From an uncultured Verrucomicrobia subdivision 3 bacterium (GTDB lineage: Bacteria > Verrucomicrobiota > Verrucomicrobiia > Limisphaerales > UBA11358): a DNA stretch of 41,201 nt. The translations under genes and the position numbers were made by a program. The stretch lies in NCBI GenBank assembly GCA_903889895.1, contig CAISYZ010000025.1:1-41201 (forward strand), written 5' to 3'. The notes under the pieces were generated by a model, which was given only the letters and a program-made list of their open reading frames with translations, searched no databases and was not told the origin of the DNA. This document shows positions 9,103-17,058 of this stretch, piece by piece (the first letter of the stretch is position 1; each line of letters starts with the position of its first letter).

Positions 9103-10752
9103 ATGAATTCTTTAAGACAAATTATACCAGGCTTCCTTTTTCTGGCTGTGGTTTTTACGGCGCGCCCGGCGGAATGGCAGTGGTCGGTGCCGGTCAAAAG
9201 TGAAAAACCGGAGAACGGTCCGGCGCGGGCATGGCTGTGGATTCCGCCCAACTGCGAACGCGTGCGCGGCGTGGTGGTGGCCCAGCACAACATGGAGGAG
9301 ATTTCCATCCTGGAAAATCCGAAGTTCCGCGCGGCGCTGGCGGAAATGAACTTCGCGGAAATCTGGGTTGCGCCATTTTTTGACCACGAGTTTCGTTTCA
9401 ACGCGGGCGCGGGCGAAACCTTTGATTCGATGGTGGCAACGCTCGCCGAAGCATCCGGTTACGAGGAACTAAAATTCGTGCCGGTGGCGCCGCTGGGCCA
9501 TTCGGCGGCGGCGAGCTGGCCGTATTATTTTGCCGCGTGGAATCCGGGGCGCACGCTGGCGGCGCTTTCCGTGAGCGGCCAATGGCCGTATTTTCGCGAC
9601 AAAATTTTTGCGCCGGATATCTGGGGCGACCGCACCATTAATTTTGTTCCTTGCCTCGAAAGCATGGGCGAATACGAAGCCGCCAACGACTGGTCGCGCG
9701 AAGGTTTGTGGGAGCGGCAGCAGCATCCCAAAACGCCGCTCTCGATGCTGGCGAATCCCGGGCAGGGACACTTTGCGAGCACCGACGCGAAGGTGGAATA
9801 CCTCGCACTCTATCTCAAGAAAGCCGTGCAGTATCGCGTGCCGAAAAATTGGGACGCCACCTCGCCGCCGAATCTCATTCCGATTGACCCGGCCAAAACC
9901 GGCTGGCTCGCGGACAAATGGCGGCGCGATCAGCCGCCGAGCGCGCCCGCCGCACCCGTTGGCGAATACAAGGGCGACCCGAAGCAGGCGTTCTGGTTTT
10001 TCGACGAGGAACTGGCGCGGGCGACGGAAAAATACGAGGCCGCGTTTCGCAGACTCAAGCCGCAGCTCGTTGGCTATATGCAGGACGGAAAATTGGTTCC
10101 GCAAAAAGATTCGCATTTGCAGGTGGATTTGAAATTCGAGCCGCAGGCGGATGGGGTGACGTTCAAAATGGCCGGCGCGTTTTACGACGCAGTTCCATCC
10201 GGCAGTCCGCGGCTGCCGGGCTGGACGGGTTTGCCGACCAATGCGCCGCTCGGCCATGCGGGCAGCGGAGAAATTTCCATTGATCGTATTTCCGGGCCGT
10301 TTGAAAAAATTGCGCCGGACACGTTTGCCGTCCGTTTTCAAAAAGAAACGCTTCAGGTCACCAACGCCCGTTCTTATGAGCTGGTTTTGGCCGCGACGGA
10401 TCCGGGCGACGCGGACTACAAGCCCGCCGTGCAGCAGGCGCATCTGTTCGTGCCGGCGCGGAACACGCAGGGCGCAGAGCAGCACATTTCGTTTCCCAAA
10501 ATTCCCGATCAAAAGGCGGGGGTGAAATCTTTGCCGCTCGGCGCAGCGTCGGATGCAAACCTGCCGGTTTATTATTTCGTCCGCGAAGGCCCGGCGGAAA
10601 TGGAGGGCAATGTTTTGAAGTTCACCCCGATTCCGCCGCGCGCGAAATTTCCGGTTAAAGTCACCGTTGTCGCCTGGCAATACGGGCGCGGCGCGGAACC
10701 GAAACTGAAATCTGCCGAACCGGTGGAGCGCAGTTTTTTCATCACACAATGA
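9103..10752 (+). CDS. Secreted alpha/beta-hydrolase-fold protein, putative carbohydrate esterase (paralogue 2)
   Basis: A 549-residue paralogue of the product at 2653-4260, starting 6 bp after the preceding gene, with a signal peptide (LRQIIPGFLFLAVVFTARPA). Candidate nucleophile S134 lies in APLGHSAAASW and candidate catalytic H223 in PGQGHFAS. The acidic triad member is not certain; E186 and E190 in PCLESMGEYE are candidates. The C-terminal half is beta-rich and ends with the PVYYFVREGPAEMEG segment, which closely parallels PVQYFVVSGPAEMNG in the paralogue. Two copies in one operon suggest different regiospecificity on the same glycan. No known esterase family is recognised. Confidence 0.7.
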   Translation: MNSLRQIIPGFLFLAVVFTARPAEWQWSVPVKSEKPENGPARAWLWIPPNCERVRGVVVAQHNMEEISILENPKFRAALAEMNFAEIWVAPFFDHEFRFNAGAGETFDSMVATLAEASGYEELKFVPVAPLGHSAAASWPYYFAAWNPGRTLAALSVSGQWPYFRDKIFAPDIWGDRTINFVPCLESMGEYEAANDWSREGLWERQQHPKTPLSMLANPGQGHFASTDAKVEYLALYLKKAVQYRVPKNWDATSPPNLIPIDPAKTGWLADKWRRDQPPSAPAAPVGEYKGDPKQAFWFFDEELARATEKYEAAFRRLKPQLVGYMQDGKLVPQKDSHLQVDLKFEPQADGVTFKMAGAFYDAVPSGSPRLPGWTGLPTNAPLGHAGSGEISIDRISGPFEKIAPDTFAVRFQKETLQVTNARSYELVLAATDPGDADYKPAVQQAHLFVPARNTQGAEQHISFPKIPDQKAGVKSLPLGAASDANLPVYYFVREGPAEMEGNVLKFTPIPPRAKFPVKVTVVAWQYGRGAEPKLKSAEPVERSFFITQ

Positions 10753-11618
10753 TCCAGCACGAATTCATCGCCATTGACGAGGGGCACGCCACGCTGCTGC
10801 ACATCAATGAAAGCGACCAGTCGAAAAACTGGATGGTGCCCATCGGCCAGCCGGCGGCGCGCGACATGCAGTTGATCGGTGGCGGGAAAATTCTCATCGG
10901 CCATCATCACGGTTACAGCGAGTTCGACCTTGCGCTCGGCCGGCTGACCAAGGAATTCAAATCGCTCGCCGGCGTCACTGCCGTCCGCCGGCAGCCGGAC
11001 GGCCGCACGATCATCGCCGGCGTGGACGTTCCCGGCGCGAAAGGCGTGGCGGTGCTGGAACTCGACGCGAGCGACCGGGAAATTCACCGTGCGATTTTTC
11101 CCGGCGACTACGTCCGGCTCATTCGGCAGACGAATGAGGGCACTTATTTGATGTCGTGCAACGACCGCATCCGCGAGGGCTCGCGCGACGGGAAATACCT
11201 CCGCGAATTCCCGGTGGACGGATTTTACCACGCGTGGAAATCGCTGCGGCTGCCGAACGGAAACCTGCTGGTCACGGCCGGCTACGGCGCGTTCGTCGTC
11301 GAGCTTGACTCGGCTGGCAAAATTCTCCGCAAATTCGGCGGCAAGGAATCCGTGCCGGAAAATGTTCGGCCATTTTTCTACGCCATGTTTCAATTATTGC
11401 CAAATGGCAACCTCGTCCTCGCCAACTGGCAAGGCCACGGGCCGGGCTTCGGTAATTCAGGTGTTCAACTGTTGGAATTCAATCCGGCGGGCGAAATCGT
11501 CTGGACTTGGAGCAAAGCGGATTTGATTTCGTCGTTGCAAGGCGTGCTGGTGTTGGACGGCTTGGACACGGCAAAGCTGCACGACGAGCGCAGCGGTTTG
11601 ATGGCACCGGTTTTGTAA
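10749..11618 (+). CDS. Beta-propeller-like protein of unknown function
   Basis: A 289-residue protein whose ATGA start overlaps the upstream stop, indicating translational coupling. It has repeated blade-like segments (GGGKILIGHHHGYSEFDL, RLPNGNLLVTAGYGAFVVEL, LLPNGNLVLANWQGHG) similar to PQQ-like or arylsulfotransferase-type propellers. No signal peptide is visible. It could be a sugar-acid lactonase-like, isomerase-like or binding protein of the pathway, but no catalytic signature is recognised. Last gene of the first operon. Confidence 0.55.
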   Translation: MIQHEFIAIDEGHATLLHINESDQSKNWMVPIGQPAARDMQLIGGGKILIGHHHGYSEFDLALGRLTKEFKSLAGVTAVRRQPDGRTIIAGVDVPGAKGVAVLELDASDREIHRAIFPGDYVRLIRQTNEGTYLMSCNDRIREGSRDGKYLREFPVDGFYHAWKSLRLPNGNLLVTAGYGAFVVELDSAGKILRKFGGKESVPENVRPFFYAMFQLLPNGNLVLANWQGHGPGFGNSGVQLLEFNPAGEIVWTWSKADLISSLQGVLVLDGLDTAKLHDERSGLMAPVL

Positions 11619-11624
11619 ACCGAC

Positions 11625-11681
11625 CTAAACGAACCCGCCGATCAAAACAAGCGCGAGGCCGAGGCGGAGTTTGGATTTCAT
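11625..11681 (-). pseudogene. 18-codon remnant of a signal-peptide gene start
   Basis: The ATG overlaps the TGA of the next upstream minus-strand gene. It encodes MKSKLRLGLALVLIGGFV and then stops. The DNA closely matches the first ~45 bp of the genes starting at 12181 and 12817 (…LLLGLALVLSG, …FLLGLAFVLSG). It is best read as the beginning of a third family copy whose body was lost, though a translated small peptide cannot be excluded. Confidence 0.5.
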
Positions 11682-12181
11682 GGCTTATTTTCGTCGGCAA
11701 ATTCTTTCAGATTCAAAGTGTAAGATATTCCAGCCGTTCCCCATTTGGGATCGGCACTGACATCAACACTGAATTCAGAATCCGAAAGAAACTTGGCGGC
11801 AACCTCGAACTGAAAAACAACACATTTGCCCGCCCAAGATTTTGGCACGGCACTTGGAACATTTTCATCCGGCAGCTTTCTGGCTTGAACTTGAGCTTGA
11901 GCAATGAATTGGTCTGACGCTTTGCCTGATTTGTCTTTCACCGCCAACAAGCCGGAGATTAATTCCTCCGGCTGCTTGTCCTTGACTAAAACATAGACGG
12001 AAAAGGCAATCCGCGAATCATTCGTCACGCCATATTGTGTCGTCACGACCCGAAGAAACGGAGCGGTGGTGTTGATATTGGCGTGGTCAACCGGAATGGA
12101 CGCCCAATAAGCTTGGGCGGATAAAGGGATAAAATAACCGCTCAAAACGAGCGCGAGGCCGAGGAGGAGTTGGGGTTTCAT
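11678..12181 (-). CDS. Small secreted protein of unknown function
   Basis: 167 residues from the ATG at 12181. An in-frame ATG three codons upstream is possible, but the alignment with the sister start at 12817 favours MKPQLLLG. It has a signal peptide with a probable signal-peptidase I site after LSAQA. The mature part (~145 residues) is beta-rich with no recognised domain. Mature sequence is unrelated to its neighbour at 12197-12817 although the signal-peptide DNA is almost the same. Probably exported; function unknown. Confidence 0.65.
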   Translation of the reverse strand: MKPQLLLGLALVLSGYFIPLSAQAYWASIPVDHANINTTAPFLRVVTTQYGVTNDSRIAFSVYVLVKDKQPEELISGLLAVKDKSGKASDQFIAQAQVQARKLPDENVPSAVPKSWAGKCVVFQFEVAAKFLSDSEFSVDVSADPKWGTAGISYTLNLKEFADENKP

Positions 12182-12196
12182 GCTAATCATGCAATG

Positions 12197-12817
12197 CTAA
12201 TGGCGATCTAATTCTTTCTGCTCTATCGGTTTCAAAATCTTGATCATTTCGCTTTCGGAACAAGGTTGATAGGCCTTCCATCTATTCCAGTTGTCTGGCA
12301 ACGGAATGAAAATATCGTCTGCCTTCCCATGCAGCCAAACCGCTCGAAAGAAAAACCAAGGCAGGTCTAACGAACGCAATTCATAATCCCGTTCTTTGAC
12401 CTGTGGCAACTGCTCTGCAATACGCAATGCCTCCAGCCTGCCATGGTAGGGGCCGATTCCGGTGCATATCAGCGCCTTTCCTGTTTTTTCGTCGGCTTTC
12501 AAATAGGCCATCCCGACATCGTTGGTTGCATGTGTGAGCAGATATTGCCAGCCGCCGCCGTAACCCGACTTCGTCGCCGCCACAAGTTTTCCGGCAACCA
12601 GATTAGATGACACAACATAATAGCTCTGGTAAGGCTCCGCGATGGTCAAATCTTCGACGCGCAAACCGCCAAAGAAGCCCGGGACTTGTTGCAGCGTGGT
12701 GCTCGCCATGTGATATACCAACTGCCGTCCGCCATCCGGGGCTTGAGGATAGATAATGGCTGCAAAACAATTGCCGCTCAAAACGAACGCGAGGCCGAGG
12801 AGGAATTTGGGGTTCAT
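12197..12817 (-). CDS. Small secreted protein of unknown function
   Basis: 206 residues. Signal peptide MNPKFLLGLAFVLSGNCFA, with cleavage probably near CFA; the Cys context is not a clear lipobox. The mature protein has no recognised domain and ends in a charged tail. It is cotranscribed by position with the next gene (15 bp downstream). The first ~45 bp of the gene nearly repeat those of its neighbour, suggesting duplication of the leader region followed by replacement or strong divergence of the body. Confidence 0.65.
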   Translation of the reverse strand: MNPKFLLGLAFVLSGNCFAAIIYPQAPDGGRQLVYHMASTTLQQVPGFFGGLRVEDLTIAEPYQSYYVVSSNLVAGKLVAATKSGYGGGWQYLLTHATNDVGMAYLKADEKTGKALICTGIGPYHGRLEALRIAEQLPQVKERDYELRSLDLPWFFFRAVWLHGKADDIFIPLPDNWNRWKAYQPCSESEMIKILKPIEQKELDRH

Positions 12818-12917
12818 GCGGTTTACCCAAGTGGTTTACGCCTTTTGACCTACCCTGCCAAGTCGCATTTCACAAAAGGAGCACCTGGCAATCGCTGACC
12901 GTTGGCGAAGGTGTAGG

Positions 12918-14045
12918 TCATTGCCCCATCAGCCGGTAGAAGGCTTGTGATTCCGTCCCCTGCGGGATAGGGAAACTAAACGCCCCGCCCGAAACGGCGT
13001 TGGTCGCCATCGGCGTCCAGATGACCGGCGGCGTCAGGCTGGTCGTTTTTTCCGTGACCAACTGCCCGGCCACATCCGTGCTGCCGCTCAGGGTGAACTG
13101 TCCACCCGCCGGGCCGGTGATGCGCGAGATGGTCGGGGTGGGCACTGGCACCACATTGACGGACGTGACCACGTTCCAGATCACGCCGTCCAGAAAACTC
13201 TTCTCGTCAGCCGTCAAGCCGCTGTAAGCCGAAATATCAATCGGCAGGTTATGGGGATTGATGCCGGTGATCGTCGAAAGGGTGGTGGCATGGGCGACGT
13301 ATTGGCCCAAAGCATTCGCGTGAATGCCATCGCCGTAATTTTGCGAGAGAAAGCTCCAAGCGCCCGTGAGACTCGTGGGACCATCCGTCGGAACGCCGTT
13401 GGTCGCCAGCAGGATTGCGTCCAGTTGGGCCAAGACCTCCCCGACCGGGATGATCTGGATGTTTTCCTGGGCGAAGTTGGTTTGCAGTTGCTGTAGGAAA
13501 ATATCGAAATAGCCCTTGAGGTAGTTGAAAGCGGGAACGTTCGCCGCGAATTGCCCCGGGGTGAAAGTGTCGGCGGACCGGTTCCACACGTCCGAATAAG
13601 TGTTGCCCACCAGCCAGGGGCCGGAAGTTGACGCCTGACCCCAGCCATTGACCGGGGCGTAAAACGGCCAGGCTTCATAGACGTAATAAATCGGGTGCTG
13701 CCCGTTGGCCTCGGCCCATTGGATGATCTGGGACGCGGCAGCCAACTGGCTTTGGCCATACAGATTGCCATCCTCAAGGCCGGGTTGCAGGGTGATGTAG
13801 CTCCAGGTCCGGCTTTGAATTTCGCCTTGGGCGGTTTTTCCGTTCTGCGGCTGGATGGTCTGATCCAAAGGAGTGCCGTAGCCCAGATAAGTTTCCACGT
13901 AACTTTGGCTGGCCCCCAGAGCGGAAAATTCCGGCGGCAGATTTTGGGGCAGCGAATTGCCGGTCTGCGAATTGCCGAAATGCAGACCGTTGATGCTACC
14001 GCTCACCGGCAGCGGAGCGGCCGCCGCCCTCCCAATTAAACCCAT
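12918..14045 (-). CDS. Secreted SGNH-type hydrolase-like protein; start uncertain
   Basis: 375 residues from the ATG at 14045. Block-I-like HFGNSQTGNS near the N-terminus and GDGIHANALGQY (a DxxH-type block V) indicate an SGNH-like esterase or lipase. The C-terminal ~80 residues form a beta domain ending in AFYRLMGQ, common in verrucomicrobial secreted proteins. The chosen ATG leaves almost no signal peptide, yet the same frame upstream encodes a hydrophobic stretch (FFAVTGFIVLLFF) that would complete one. No ATG, GTG or TTG is found in that frame before a stop near 14184. The ATG at 14164 is in another frame (12 codons). The true start may be non-standard, or a frameshift lies near 14130. 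Confidence 0.6.
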   Translation of the reverse strand: MGLIGRAAAAPLPVSGSINGLHFGNSQTGNSLPQNLPPEFSALGASQSYVETYLGYGTPLDQTIQPQNGKTAQGEIQSRTWSYITLQPGLEDGNLYGQSQLAAASQIIQWAEANGQHPIYYVYEAWPFYAPVNGWGQASTSGPWLVGNTYSDVWNRSADTFTPGQFAANVPAFNYLKGYFDIFLQQLQTNFAQENIQIIPVGEVLAQLDAILLATNGVPTDGPTSLTGAWSFLSQNYGDGIHANALGQYVAHATTLSTITGINPHNLPIDISAYSGLTADEKSFLDGVIWNVVTSVNVVPVPTPTISRITGPAGGQFTLSGSTDVAGQLVTEKTTSLTPPVIWTPMATNAVSGGAFSFPIPQGTESQAFYRLMGQ

Positions 14046-14294
14046 AAAAAACAGCAGGACGATGAAGCCGGTGACGGCAAAAAATGGTTTCCGGCCGGAG
14101 CCGCCGCCAAGGTTCGGGATGATGTTTAAGGTGTTTCTAATAGGGCTTTTAGTTTGCTGACCATTCCAAATCCGAGTCGAGAACTAATTTGCAACGATAG
14201 TCAGCCCCGGGCCAGCCGTAGCCGGAGATTTACGCCGCGCCTGCGACGAGGACGATTTTTCCTGGTATGTGCCGATTGATTTCATGAAACGTTT

Positions 14295-15044
14295 TTATTT
14301 TTTCCGCTTAGCGTTTTGCTTTTGGGGCAGAGGAACGGGTTCAAAACGGTTTTTGGAATTCAAGCGATACTTCACGCCGGGTTTCAGACCGAACTGCACC
14401 CCCAGACCCAGCAGCCGGCTTTCCAAATTCACAATGTCATCGAACCACTGTGGCCGGCTGCCGATGAAACCCACCACTGGGATACGGTTGCCATCTTTGT
14501 CCTTGGTGAAAGCCACCACCACGCTGCCCTTGGCACCGGACACCACGCCCATCTTCGGGTCGGTGACATTGGTGACTGCCGGATAGCCGTTCACATTCGT
14601 CAATTTCACGTTGTTGTTCATCGCACAGGCCACGCCGCCAGCTTGGGTCTTGGCCGAACCATCGAACATCACCACGGCCACGCCGCTGTCAGCGGCGGAA
14701 GCATCGCCACGAATCGCGAATGCCGTGGCATAACTCGTCACTCGAGCAATTCCGTTCCACACATAAGCCATTGCGCCATCGCCAGCGTCGGCCAGATGGC
14801 TGCCTAATCCATTATGCACCACCGCCGCGCCCTGCGCCCCGGCGTGTGCCGTGCCGCCGTTCGGGCAATAGGCCACCCCGTATTTGCTAATTTGCGCCGT
14901 GCCATTTTGCTGCGCCATCGCCACGCCGCCCGGATCCGTTGTTGCATCGCCGATGGCATCACCTTGGGCATTGGGCGGAACAAACAGCGGCAACGCCGGC
15001 ACGTCTTTTGGTTTCAAGTTCAGGATTGGTTTTTTGGTTTTCAT
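14295..15044 (-). CDS. Gly/Ala-rich repetitive protein of unknown function
   Basis: 249 residues. The region ~35-160 has loosely repeated Gly-x-Ala segments (GGVAMAQQNGTAQISKYGVA, GGTAHAGAQGAAVV, GVAVVMFDGSAKTQAGGVA), which suggests a beta-solenoid or beta-roll. The C-terminal tail is basic (QKQNAKRKK). There is no signal peptide. No family is recognised; a phage-tail-like or surface protein is conceivable, but nothing nearby supports it. The 14046-14294 gap upstream shows no further gene. Confidence 0.55.
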   Translation of the reverse strand: MKTKKPILNLKPKDVPALPLFVPPNAQGDAIGDATTDPGGVAMAQQNGTAQISKYGVAYCPNGGTAHAGAQGAAVVHNGLGSHLADAGDGAMAYVWNGIARVTSYATAFAIRGDASAADSGVAVVMFDGSAKTQAGGVACAMNNNVKLTNVNGYPAVTNVTDPKMGVVSGAKGSVVVAFTKDKDGNRIPVVGFIGSRPQWFDDIVNLESRLLGLGVQFGLKPGVKYRLNSKNRFEPVPLPQKQNAKRKK

Positions 15045-15069
15045 GGTGGACTTGAATGGGTCAGGTAGT

Positions 15070-15115
15070 AGCGGGTTCGCCCCAGATGCGGGCGCGGGTG
15101 TTTTGGGGTTTTTGC
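15070..15115 (-). repeat. ~46-bp direct repeat, copy 1
   Basis: Shares about 40 of 47 bases with 15688-15734, centred on GCGGGTTCGCCCCAGATGCG. The two copies flank the membrane-protein gene at 15147-15671. Confidence 0.6.
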
Positions 15116-15146
15116 ATTCGCCAATTTAATGAATTGTTCAGTTCAA

Positions 15147-15671
15147 TTAGCAGCCGCAATGTGATGTCTGCAGCCACCGCAACGCGGTAAAACAAACGTA
15201 GCCAAACCAGCCGATCGATGAAAGCAGCCAGATGCCAATGAAAGTCGCGCAAGTGGCCGGCATGATTTTTCTGACCGACGGCCCGCTCAAAAATTCCTTT
15301 CTCGCCGCCGGATTATTCCAGGTGCTGATGCAAAATTCGCTGGAAATCTTTAGTTCAACTTCCAGTCTCCTGACCAAATCGTCATAGCGGTTCAAATGCC
15401 CGAGGGCGCGCCACTGGATGAACAGCCAGACGACCGAAAGCACCAGCCCGAATAACGACAGAAAAAGGCCCGCCGGCGCGTGTCCGATAAATTCCCCATT
15501 GCGGAAAAAGCAGCCAATGAGGACGCCTTGGGAGGCCAGGAACACACCGAAGATGGTCCAGACGATGCGGTCTTCACTCGCCACCAATGAGACGGCGTTC
15601 TTGAGTTGTTCCGTGAGAACCTTGGAATCGCATTTCCCAATGACGGGAGGCGGGTTGGTTTGGTTTTCCAT
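15147..15671 (-). CDS. Membrane protein of unknown function
   Basis: 174 residues with about three hydrophobic segments: ~37-56 (VWTIFGVFLASQGVLIGCFF), ~66-86 (AGLFLSLFGLVLSVVWLFIQW) and ~142-163 (CATFIGIWLLSSIGWFGYVC). A soluble loop between the second and third segments is rich in charge. The overall plan recalls small RipA- or DUF-type membrane proteins, but I cannot assign a family. It is flanked by ~46-bp direct repeats. Confidence 0.6.
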   Translation of the reverse strand: MENQTNPPPVIGKCDSKVLTEQLKNAVSLVASEDRIVWTIFGVFLASQGVLIGCFFRNGEFIGHAPAGLFLSLFGLVLSVVWLFIQWRALGHLNRYDDLVRRLEVELKISSEFCISTWNNPAARKEFLSGPSVRKIMPATCATFIGIWLLSSIGWFGYVCFTALRWLQTSHCGC

Positions 15672-15679
15672 AATTAAAA

Positions 15680-15769
15680 TCAGGACGCTGCGGGTTCGCC
15701 CCAGATGCGGGCGAGGGTGGTTTGGATTTTTTGCTCGAACCGGGTGATCAGTTCCCGGTTCGCGGTCAG
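15680..15769 (-). pseudogene. C-terminal gene remnant (…FEQKIQTTLARIWGE…)
   Basis: An open stretch without a start encodes LTANRELITRFEQKIQTTL followed by ARIWGEPAAS and a stop. It reads like the C-terminal tail of a real protein. From memory it resembles tails of type I restriction-modification subunits, but this is uncertain. The last part overlaps the repeat that recurs at 15070-15115, where the frame again gives ARIWGEPA. This suggests repeated deposition of the same gene end. Confidence 0.4.
15688..15734 (-). repeat. ~46-bp direct repeat, copy 2
   Basis: Partner of 15070-15115. It encodes part of the remnant tail at 15680-15769. Confidence 0.6.
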
Positions 15770-15770
15770 C

Positions 15771-15861
15771 CTACGCCGATGCCCCCGCAGGTCAATGGGA
15801 AATAACAAAAGCGGAAGTCGAAAAGCGGAAAGCGGAATCACTGAAAAAATGAAGCTCGGAG
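15771..15861. repeat. ~90-bp direct repeat flanking an XRE gene, copy 1
   Basis: Nearly identical to 16244-16331 over its whole length, differing by a few bases and small indels. Both begin CTACGCCGATGCCCC and end GAAGCTCGGAG. A partial relative (AAAGCGGAAGGCGGAAAA) lies near 17980. Confidence 0.8.
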
Positions 15862-15878
15862 TTGGCAGAGGGTGAAGC

Positions 15879-16211
15879 CTAGCCGGCTTTCAACCGGCGG
15901 CGGGTCGGTCTGAACGGTTTTGAATCCGGTATTTTGAACATCTTTTCATCCTCCGTCCACAGTTGGCACATCGGAACGCCCAGGGCGTAGGCAATCGAGG
16001 CGCGAATAATCAAGCTCTGGTCGCTCGAGCCGCGTTCGAGCCGGTCAATGGTATTCGGCGAGACGCCGCTGCGCCGGCCCAACTGTTGCAGTGTCCACCC
16101 GCGCCGCTCGCGCCAGGCCCGCACATTCTGGCCGGCGATATCGGCCCCGTTGCTGCCGCAGAACAGGTGGGAAGCCGGTTTCTTTTTTCTGCGCTTAGGT
16201 CCGGTTTTCAT
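15879..16211 (-). CDS. XRE-family helix-turn-helix regulator
   Basis: 110 residues from the ATG at 16211 (MKTGPKRRKKKP). The frame continues upstream but only through the direct repeat at 16244-16331, so the shorter start is preferred. The HTH is NVRAWRERRGWTLQQLGRRS plus GVSPNTIDRLERG, a Cro/C1-type DNA-binding domain. The N-terminus is strongly basic and the C-terminus (RPTRRRLKAG) is also basic. The gene lies between two ~90-bp direct repeats, so it may have arrived or been duplicated as a cassette. Targets unknown. Confidence 0.8.
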   Translation of the reverse strand: MKTGPKRRKKKPASHLFCGSNGADIAGQNVRAWRERRGWTLQQLGRRSGVSPNTIDRLERGSSDQSLIIRASIAYALGVPMCQLWTEDEKMFKIPDSKPFRPTRRRLKAG

Positions 16212-16243
16212 AACCACATCGCCCGTTGAGTTGTTCCGCGATG

Positions 16244-16331
16244 CTACGCCGATGCCCCGGCAGGTCAATGGGAAAAAAAGCGGAAGTCGAAAAGCGGAAA
16301 GCGGAATCACTGAAAAAAATGAAGCTCGGAG
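16244..16331. repeat. ~90-bp direct repeat flanking an XRE gene, copy 2
   Basis: Partner of 15771-15861, 473 bp apart start to start, and lying in the XRE gene's upstream region. The rest of 16332-16521 shows no supported gene. Confidence 0.8.
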
Positions 16332-16521
16332 ATGGAAGTTGGGAGTTGGGAGGAAATTTGTGCGCTAGCCGCAGACCGGGGAAATCCGTGCCGCTGCCGG
16401 TGTCTCAACTGTCCCATTTTTAGAAGACGTGTGCCCAATAAGCGGACAAACAAGCCGGTTTGAACCCGCCGGTTTGGTGCCCCCCAAAAATATATTTTAA
16501 GCAATCGGCATTTTTTTTGGA

Positions 16522-16698
16522 ATTATGTCTTGGACAAATTTTCCTCCCTCTCCTCCCTTAAAGAAGGAGAGGGCCGGGGTGAGGAGGCCAATGGTGGCCG
16601 CCCGCAAGGACCCCTCACCCCAACCCTCTCCCCGCTTGGGCGGGGCGAGGGAGTCGCCACTCCGGCCTTTGGCCAGCTTGTCAGGTGCATCCTCCCGG
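16522..16698. repeat. ~177-bp palindrome-rich repeat, copy 1
   Basis: Direct copy of 17059-17236. Contains the inverted pair CCCTCTCCT…AGGAGAGGG and a second hairpin CTCCCCGC-TTGG-GCGGGG, as in the widespread 'CCCTCACCCC/CCCTCTCCCC' intergenic palindromes. A shorter, decayed relative is at about 18330-18360. Open frames across it are by-products of composition. Confidence 0.8.
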
Positions 16699-16718
16699 TT
16701 TATTGGCGTTTTTGCCGC

Positions 16719-17030
16719 TGCGCAGCATTGTTTCGTTCCATCGCAACCTTTTTTTGGGTCAGCGCAACGGTGTTTTGCTTCATCACAACGGTGTTTTCCC
16801 CAGAGAAACGTTTTTTTGCTCCAAGGCAAAGGTGTGGTGAAGCAGCGCAACGGTGCGGAGCTTCCGCGCAATGTTGTTTTGCTCCACCGCAATGTTGTTT
16901 TGCTCCACCGCAACGTTGTTTAGCTCCAAAACAACGTTGTTTTGGGTCAGCGCAACGGTGTTTTGCTGCTCCGCAACTTTGTTTTGCTCCATTGCAAGGG
17001 TGTTTTGTTCCGGAACAAACGTGTTTTGGC
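16719..17030. repeat. 21-bp minisatellite (about 15 imperfect units)
   Basis: Units resemble CGCAACGGTGTTTTGCTCC plus two variable bases. Since 21 is a multiple of three, several frames on both strands stay open and translate into 7-residue repeats: CFAPPQ-type on the plus strand and VEQNNIA-type on the minus strand (frame 16783-17097). No ribosome-binding site or domain supports expression. The block lies exactly between two direct copies of the 177-bp repeat. Confidence 0.85.
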
Positions 17031-17058
17031 GGGCAGCTCCGCTGTGCCGGAGCGCGGG

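Noticed and set aside
9469-10749. 426-residue minus-strand open frame
   Set aside because: Shadow of the second alpha/beta-hydrolase gene, with extreme Arg content and no recognisable motif.
11507-11917. 136-residue plus-strand open frame
   Set aside because: Overlaps the end of the propeller-like gene and the reverse side of a signal-peptide gene; no motif.
16719-17030. CRISPR array
   Set aside because: Units are contiguous 21-bp imperfect repeats without unique spacers, and no cas genes are nearby.
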